This document shows, piece by piece, positions 59,661 to 64,000 of a stretch of DNA of 64,000 nt (positions are counted from its first letter, which is position 1; every line of letters begins with the position of its first letter). The notes beneath the pieces are model-generated. The model was given only the letters and a program-made list of their open reading frames with translations, did no database searches and was not told where the DNA came from. The position numbers and the translations under genes are program-made. This DNA comes from Brasenia schreberi. Taxonomy: Eukaryota > Streptophyta > Magnoliopsida > Nymphaeales > Cabombaceae. The stretch lies in the NCBI GenBank assembly GCA_036023115.1, contig JAYKKT010000056.1, forward strand, positions 434,001 to 498,000. Reading direction: 5' to 3'.

Positions 59661-59979
59661 GTCATTCTCAAGTTATCCAAGATTGTGGCATTTACCTAAG
59701 GTTACTCACCTTTGATTCACCAACCAAGGAGTCACCTTTTGTTTGGCCTATTTACGGCCTTTACCTAAGGTCACTCATGAATAGCCAATTTCATGCTATC
59801 CATGATTGCTTCCAACAGTTGGAAGCTTCTTAGGTCGAGCAAAGTCTCATAAGGACATATGTCAAATTGCTTAGAAGGACAAGCTGAATGTTGTCCCATT
59901 ATTGTAATTTTACCACTCATTAGAGGGGAACAATGTTCAACTATCCTAACTAGAAGGATGAGTTGAGTTTCATATCAAT

Positions 59980-60529
59980 AGATCCTTTGATGGAGGTAAA
60001 TTTTGGTTTAGAAGGAATAACAAAACCAGTGAAGATGAGTGCTGTCATGTCCAACAATAACCAATCGTGATTGGTCGAGTTGCTTAAGCAATACAAGGAT
60101 TGCTTTGTTTGTAAATATCATAAAATATCAGGCTTACCTTGAGATTTGGTTGAATTTACCATTCCATTGAAAGTAGGCATGAAGCCCCACAAACAATTGA
60201 TGAGAATATTCAAACTGTAAATCAAAAATTGTACTTGTCATTGAAAGTAGGCATGAAGTCAAACAAGCAATTGGCCTTTAAGTAGGAGATACAACATCTA
60301 TTGGAGTCCAAGTATATCAAACAACTCAGTACATAGATTGGTTATCTAATATTTAAGAAAAATGAAAAGTTGTTAGTATGCATTGATTATCACATTCTCT
60401 ATTTGGCCACTGCAAAGGATAAATATGTCATGCCAACAACTATATTCATTGATGCAATAATTATCCATAGGATCTTATCGTATGATACCTCAAGATATAA
60501 CCAAATCAAGGTGAATCCTAAGGCTATGC
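59980..60529 (+). pseudogene. Gypsy reverse transcriptase, first half
   Basis: Across one to two frames the plus strand reads VNFGLEGITKPVKMSA, LLKQYKDCFVCKYHKISGLP, DLVEFTIPLKVGMKPHKQLM, ATAKDKYVMPTTIFIDA and YDTSRYNQIKVNP. These are Tat-type RT fingers and palm blocks. It is interrupted mid-codon-run by the LTR at 60,530 and resumes at 63,418 in the same frame. Confidence 0.88.
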
Positions 60530-63417
60530 TGTAGTTGTGAAATTTTATTCCAAAGTCTATGTAGAGACTTAAAATTAAATTCACAAATTACGTGTGTGTG
60601 AGCATGCTAGCTAGTTTGCTTAAACTAGCAAAGATGATTTCTCACTTCTATAGCAATTGTGAGTAATTGAATTCTTTTTGACATAGGCTATCTTGAACCG
60701 ACACTCAAGGATCAACCTAGACGCTTTGAGGATTATTTTAGGTCCGGTGCAATCCATCATTGGTAGTAGATTGCCCCCTCACATGCCTTGTATGCGCTAT
60801 GAGAATTATTTTCAAAATCCACTTTCAAATCCCAAAGACTTAACCCAACTCGTGAATCTAGCTCTTCAAAGAAAATATTTCAGAGTAATAGAAACTAGTT
60901 CTGTTTTTAAAGACTTGTTTTCAGATTTTTTTCAATAGTTTCTAGATCTCCAAAAATTGAAAAACTTTTATAGGAAACAGAAGTTGATATGGAGATTTAG
61001 GAGGTATTTTTATTCTGATTTTAAGTTTATGGATGTGTATAATTAAATCAGACAATTAACCCTACTCAGACATTCAGAACAGATCTGTGATAGAAATATA
61101 GAGGTTTAGAAAAACAATTGTATCATGGCGCAAATACCCTAATTTCAAAGAATTTGATCTTGTTGGAAATCTATGAATCTCATATTTCTAATGAAACTAT
61201 TTTCAATGAATTTGGTTCACTGTAGATAAAGTTATGGAATGATAACTCGACCTCTATTTTAGAAAATAGAGGTTTTACAGTTCTGTTTTGAATTTGTCTG
61301 ATACTTTCTGATTTTATTTATGGGGTTATACGGTGCTAAAATTCTTGAAAATTTTATTAGAAGTGGGTATATATGTATGGATTAGGTGTGCGAAGCATTC
61401 GGAGCATAGAGAAAGGAACTAAAAATCAAATATCTGATATATACAGGATGTAGAAAACAAGTTTTTAGGTTTATAAAATACATGAATGCATTTCATCCAA
61501 ATTTAAAAGACAATCCATAGCAATTAAAATGTAAATGATTGAAGGAAATGAAAGAAAGTATGATTATAGTTTAAACATAGAGGGGATTAGGAGATATAAG
61601 AGTCTACAATGCATGTTGGGGTAGGAGAAACCAAAAATCAAACACATAGCATGCATCTAATGAACTTAAAAGAAATTGGGCAACATGACCCTTAATTATT
61701 ACATTAAGAAATGGAGTCAGCTGCTCCTTAATTATAACCCCTTTTGAATTTAATGAAAGTAAAGAAGAGATGAAATTGAAATAGAGGAGAGAAATTGACC
61801 TTGATCGTGGTACTCTTGGCAAATTGATGAAGATGATTTGAAGGGGCAGCACCTTCTCTCTTCTCTCTCTTTTTCTCTTCCTCTCTCTCTCTCTCTTTCT
61901 CTCCCTCTCTTGCTACAGGATTCTCTCTCTTTCCTCACCTCTCTTCAATCTCCTTCAATGCCTAAAACCCAGCCCCAAGGCCCCCTTTTATAGATTTCAA
62001 TGGGGGCCTCTAGGGTCTTCCACGGTTTTGGATATTGGGTCATTTCAATCCAATCCGATCCAATAATTGGCCCATTGCTGCACATGCGTGCATGTGGGTT
62101 GGGTGGGTGGTCCCCTCTTGGTTCATATGGGCTTGGTTCAACCCTTCATTTGATAAAGGCTAGGAGTGGTCGACCCACTCTAGCCCAAGTTTTTGCCTTG
62201 GTTGGGCCACTCTAGCCAACGTGCTTGTTTGGCTCGATCTGGGTGTCTTGTGGCTCGAGATGAGTTTTGACTTCACCCTTTTGGCTGGTCTTAGCCCATC
62301 ATATTTCATATATTGGCTTGATTGGGGTATGGTCCTTCGCTTTGTCCTTACGTTGATCGAGTTCAAGTCTTGATCGAACTATCTTGTTGTGCCTTGGTTA
62401 TAGGATGTCATTGACTTTGCCTTGATACATCCACTTGAGTTTGAACCTGTTTGAATTTGAATTGAACCTCCCTTTGAGTTGAATTGGATCTAACTTGGTT
62501 TGGGATGAACCCTACTTGACCTTGAGATTGGGGTTTGACAGTTGTTCGTGCCTTTACCCATTTTTTGCTTCGAGTTTGGCTAGACTTGGCCTTGAATCAT
62601 CTGCATTGCTTTTGTGAATTCATCCTTATCTCCAGGAATTCTGTTTTGCTTGATTATGTATTTAGTTAAGATTTATGATTTTAAATATTTTCTTTTTTAT
62701 TATTTAAAATAATTTTATTTGAGATATATTTGAAAACATCAAGTTTTAACAAAATCTTCAAATATTCTTTTTGAAAAATAATTGAGTCTCATTGCCAATG
62801 TTTGTTTGCATGGGTGACCTACTTTTGCTCTATGAGTTAGTCTTTCCTGTTTCAACCACTTTAATCCTTTGTTGGGTATAGGGTGCCGAACCACTTTAAC
62901 CTTTTTGATGGGTGTAGGGTCTCGAACTACTTTAACCCTTGGGTGTAGGGTCTTGGAGTAAAACTATCCTTGATCGGGTGAATTTTTGAGGTCTAGTTTT
63001 GATCGATTTGGTTTTGAATTTCAAAGATTTTGTAATTTTGTAAATTTGATATTTTGCAAACAATTGATGGGTTTAGTTCCCAATATTTCATTTTCACCCG
63101 TTTCTTTGTGAAAAATAGTTTAAAATTATCCTTTCTTTGAAGGCAGTCATTTAAAAAAGTAGAGTCCTGATCATTTGGCCTTGAGGGCAAAGTAGTCATT
63201 TTTTAAAATGTTTTGTCAAAATTAGATTTTTTTTTAGAGGGATGAAATATACCCTTATTTTGAGGTTGCTAAAATTTTTGATGTGGAATTGAGTTCATTT
63301 AAGATGTATTTATTTGAGAAACCCTTAAAAGACCCAAAACTGCAATTTTTATTTGAAAAAGGTAAATTTTCTAAAAGATCAAAATTTTTTGTTTTGGAAA
63401 ACTTTTGGGTGTTTATA
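60530..63417 (-). repeat. Solo gypsy LTR, 2.9 kb, inside another gypsy RT
   Basis: Inverted copy of the LTR at 30,257-32,481. It starts TGTAGTTGTGAAATTTTA and ends GGGTGTTTATA (expected TTTACA, one change). The flanking TATGC (60,525-60,529) and TACGC (63,418-63,422) form a 5-bp target duplication with one mismatch. The RT frame continues across. It holds a TATA motif (minus strand, 61,986-61,993), a CT-rich run at 61,858-61,935 and tandem units of about 35-45 bp (62,850-62,957, core TGGGTGTAGGGTC). No internal retrotransposon region is present, so it is a solo LTR. Confidence 0.9.
61858..61935. repeat. CT-rich microsatellite in the solo LTR
   Basis: Interrupted (CT)n run occupying the position of the (GA)n run at 31,143-31,191 in the other LTR copy. 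Confidence 0.9.
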
Positions 63418-63960
63418 TACGCCTAAAATGACATTTCAATGCACGAGGGTATTAGGGATCTATGAATGGCTAATGTTGCTATTTAGACTAAAAAATATTG
63501 AGGTCACGTATTAACAAGTAATAAATCATATTTTTTATTACATACTAAAGAAAATTATGGACAAATATATTGATGATATTGTGGTCAAGTTTGAAAGTTT
63601 AAAACAATGTATCTTATATCTTGAACAAGCTTTTCAATGGATGCGAAGGGATAATTTTGAATCCTACGAAGTGTGCTTTTGCATTTTCAATTAGACATTT
63701 TTTAGGTTTCTTGGTATACAACAGAGGGAATGAAGTTGATCCAAATAAAGCCAAGACCATCATCGATACCAGACCACCTAAGACAAAGGGGCAATCAAGC
63801 CTGTATAAAATTATAACATTATCTTCTTACGAGCGAAGTACATATGATAAGTCAAATGGGCAATCAAGTTATGCCCTTTTAATTTGAGACATTACCCTCT
63901 CAAACCAGTGAAAGGTCAAGAAGTGATTGATTTCTTGGCACATTTTGTGTAGAACCACTA
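63418..63960 (+). pseudogene. Gypsy reverse transcriptase, second half, and RNase H stub
   Basis: Resumes with PKMTFQCTRVLGIYEWLM, then the active-site box YIDDIVVK (about 63,560-63,585), NPTKCAFAFS, FLGFLVYNRGNEVDPNKAK. At 63,893-63,950 it jumps to HYPLKPVKGQEVIDFLAHFV, the end of RNase H ('KGQALADFLA'). Most of RNase H is therefore deleted. The element runs on past the window end. Confidence 0.85.
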
Positions 63961-64000
63961 ATACTTTAGATGAAGCATACAACATGATAGTCGAGCAACC

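Noticed and set aside
1..64000. CRISPR arrays, operons or prokaryotic defence systems
   Set aside because: There are no regularly spaced repeats with unique spacers and no prokaryotic gene organisation. Repeats here are tandem without spacers or belong to transposons.

Overview
This window looks like nuclear DNA from a flowering plant, in a gene-poor, AT-rich region packed with transposable elements. The evidence is the element content: Ty3/gypsy and Ty1/copia retrotransposons with plant-type primer binding sites, RTE-type LINE 3' ends with GTT tails, hAT-like non-autonomous DNA elements and Mutator-like fragments. There is also one intact intronless gene whose product belongs to the plant-specific family annotated after soybean syringolide-induced protein 14-1-1. 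The species cannot be named from sequence alone. Nothing suggests prokaryotic, organellar or phage DNA.

Layout. 1-7 kb holds an RTE LINE 3' end, a possible plant-mobile-domain remnant, an (AT)n tract, a 0.7-0.9 kb tandem duplication and a Mutator-like transposase relic on the minus strand. 7.08-7.85 kb is a truncated LTR of a gypsy family that recurs at 30.3 and 60.5 kb. 9.4-14.6 kb is a decayed minus-strand gypsy. A complete but inactive copia element (14,602-20,555, perfect 5-bp target duplication TAATG) sits next to its 5' promoter region. 23.1-33.0 kb is a mosaic: a copia 5' LTR, primer site and gag run into a Tat-type gypsy that lacks its 5' half and ends in a 2.2-kb LTR, followed by a second copia LTR plus primer site. 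33.7-39.3 kb is a minus-strand chromovirus-like gypsy, probably carrying a 1.7-kb hAT-like foldback element in its 3' LTR. 40.6-41.8 kb is a copia RT fragment and an LTR-like tail.

The only convincing host gene is at 44,081-45,037 (318 codons, plus strand). 45-53 kb is mostly unannotatable sequence with hAT-like pieces, a 5S rRNA-like fragment and three RTE LINE tails, two of them with clear target-site duplications. 53.2-59.9 kb is one minus-strand copia element broken by a hAT-like block and by a 2.45-kb LTR. 59.9-64 kb is a plus-strand Tat-type gypsy RT interrupted by a 2.9-kb solo LTR with a near-perfect 5-bp target duplication.

The transposon ORFs carry stops, frameshifts or lost catalytic residues, so none looks autonomous. 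I did not find a new enzymatic system. The most distinctive objects are the long foldback element at 34,060-35,765 and the nested insertions whose order can be read from target duplications. All identities and boundaries were read by eye.
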